The notes under the pieces are model-generated. The model saw only the letters and a list, made by a program, of their open reading frames with translations. It searched no databases and was not told the DNA's origin. Position numbers and translations under genes: made by a program. From Sinorhizobium glycinis (GTDB lineage Bacteria; Pseudomonadota; Alphaproteobacteria; Rhizobiales; Rhizobiaceae), in the NCBI RefSeq assembly GCF_001651865.1, contig NZ_LPUX01000053.1, positions 806,001-870,000 of the forward strand: a DNA stretch of 64,000 nt. Direction: 5' to 3'. Positions 63,508 to 64,000 of the stretch are shown piece by piece (position 1 is the stretch's first letter; every line of letters begins with the position of its first letter).

Positions 63508-64000
63508 GCTGTTCCCCGGCCTGATGCGTAGTCGAGACTTGCCTGAGGGAAGATGTGGCCCGAAAGGGCTGTGGCCGGTCACGCCCACTCGGTGAGATCG
63601 GCGTGCCTGAGCGTTCTCTATCGTCCATCCCGCAAGTAACTTCGGTGAAATTCATACCGGACCGGAACCGGTACGGCGGTACGGCATCATGCCTTGAGAG
63701 AAGCTGAGACTTCCTATTCCGACGTGTGGGACCATGTTTATGGTTAATTCCTTGCTTGAAGGTTAACGGTTTTTGGCCCGTAATCGGAATCGCTAAAATT
63801 CAACCAGCGCGTTATTAGCTGCTATCATGCACTGATTTACTCTGCCGGAGACAACAGGTTTTTAATCACAAGAGTTTAGAATTGCAGTTCTACTTGTCGT
63901 CCAGTATCGAGGCGAAGGTCGAATGGGCGCAAACCGCGCAAGCTGCACCGTCACAGGCACAGGCGACATCATGAAGATGCGTCCACGGGTATGAGCAATG
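63508..64000. other. Region upstream of the che operon
   Basis: The last 493 bp hold the composite element at 63653-63693, then AT-rich DNA (63700-63900) with TTAA-containing sites: GGTTAATT at 63742 and GGTTAACG at 63761, 19 bp apart. On the plus strand a 23-codon frame starting at 63924 has no evident family, and a plus-strand gene may start beyond the window end. I see no other feature. Confidence 0.5.
63653..63693 (-). promoter_or_regulatory. Composite element upstream of icpA matching the flagellin promoters
   Basis: CATACCGG (63653), CCGG (63668) and GCATCATGCC (63684). The arms form a 6-bp inverted repeat, TACCGG / CCGGTA. The gap to the GCATCATGCC box is 12 bp, one less than at the flagellins. 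It lies 64 bp before the upstream GTG of icpA and 145 bp before the start I prefer. Confidence 0.62.

Noticed and set aside
63924..63995. 23-codon plus-strand frame at the window end
   Set aside because: Too short to support, with no family pattern. A real plus-strand gene may start just beyond the window, but nothing here proves it.

Overview
The window is high-GC alphaproteobacterial DNA that I assign to Sinorhizobium/Ensifer. The reasons are the agl alpha-glucoside operon beside pgl-edd, the rhizobia-specific genes visN, visR, rem, motC, motE, cheS, cheT and icpA, four tandem flagellin genes in the S. meliloti order (flaA-flaB-flaD-flaC), and three copies of the RIME palindromic element. 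The species cannot be fixed from this alone. I see no tRNA, rRNA, insertion sequence, prophage or CRISPR array.

Left arm (1-13.2 kb), sugar and C1 metabolism: the end of pgl and all of edd (Entner-Doudoroff pathway) close with a hairpin terminator. They are followed by a small PilZ-like gene and the aglEFGAK operon (binding protein, two permeases, cytoplasmic alpha-glucosidase, ATPase) on the minus strand. A LacI-family repressor gene, aglR, is transcribed divergently. Two identical 12-bp palindromic operators lie 204 bp apart in the intergenic region between aglE and aglR. folD and a family-2 glycosyltransferase gene follow.

Right arm (13.2-64 kb), one motility and chemotaxis regulon: reading right to left, the che operon is icpA-cheS-cheY1-cheA-cheW-cheR-cheB-cheY2-cheD-cheT. 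Next come fliF, the master regulators visN-visR, and a plus-strand operon motA-fliM-fliN-fliG-(flhB-orf). Divergent from motA is the rod/ring/export operon, from a DUF1217 gene and flgF through fliI, flgBC, fliE, flgG, flgA, flgI, motE, flgH and fliL to fliP. The four flagellin genes follow as separate units, each with its own hairpin terminator. Then come a FliH-like gene, motB, motC, fliK and a lytic transglycosylase gene, then rem, and finally flgE-flgK-flgL-flaF-flbT-flgD-fliQ-flhA-fliR with FliJ-, FlgJ-, FlgN- and FliL-like small genes. Many junctions are 1-4 nt start/stop overlaps, which points to translational coupling.

The most interesting signals are regulatory. (1) A spaced element, CTAG-N9-CTTGYG on the plus strand (its reverse complement for motA), lies upstream of flhA, flgE, the FliH-like/motB operon, flgB, fliF and motA, and in degenerate form upstream of the DUF1217 gene. 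It is a candidate shared promoter/activator site. (2) A different composite element, an imperfect CCGG dyad plus GCNTCATGC at fixed spacing, precedes all four flagellin genes and icpA, so it joins the flagellins and the che operon into one putative late class. (3) Three exact TTAA-N7-TTAAC boxes, the CtrA-type consensus, lie in 61 bp upstream of flaC, and related phased TAAC half-sites lie upstream of flaD and flaB. Protein-level oddities include a globin-type sensor domain in IcpA, a Rem receiver lacking the expected acceptor Asp, a FliM without the usual N-terminal CheY-binding peptide, a Gly-rich FliN, a second FliL-like protein, and a soluble lytic transglycosylase whose gene overlaps fliK.
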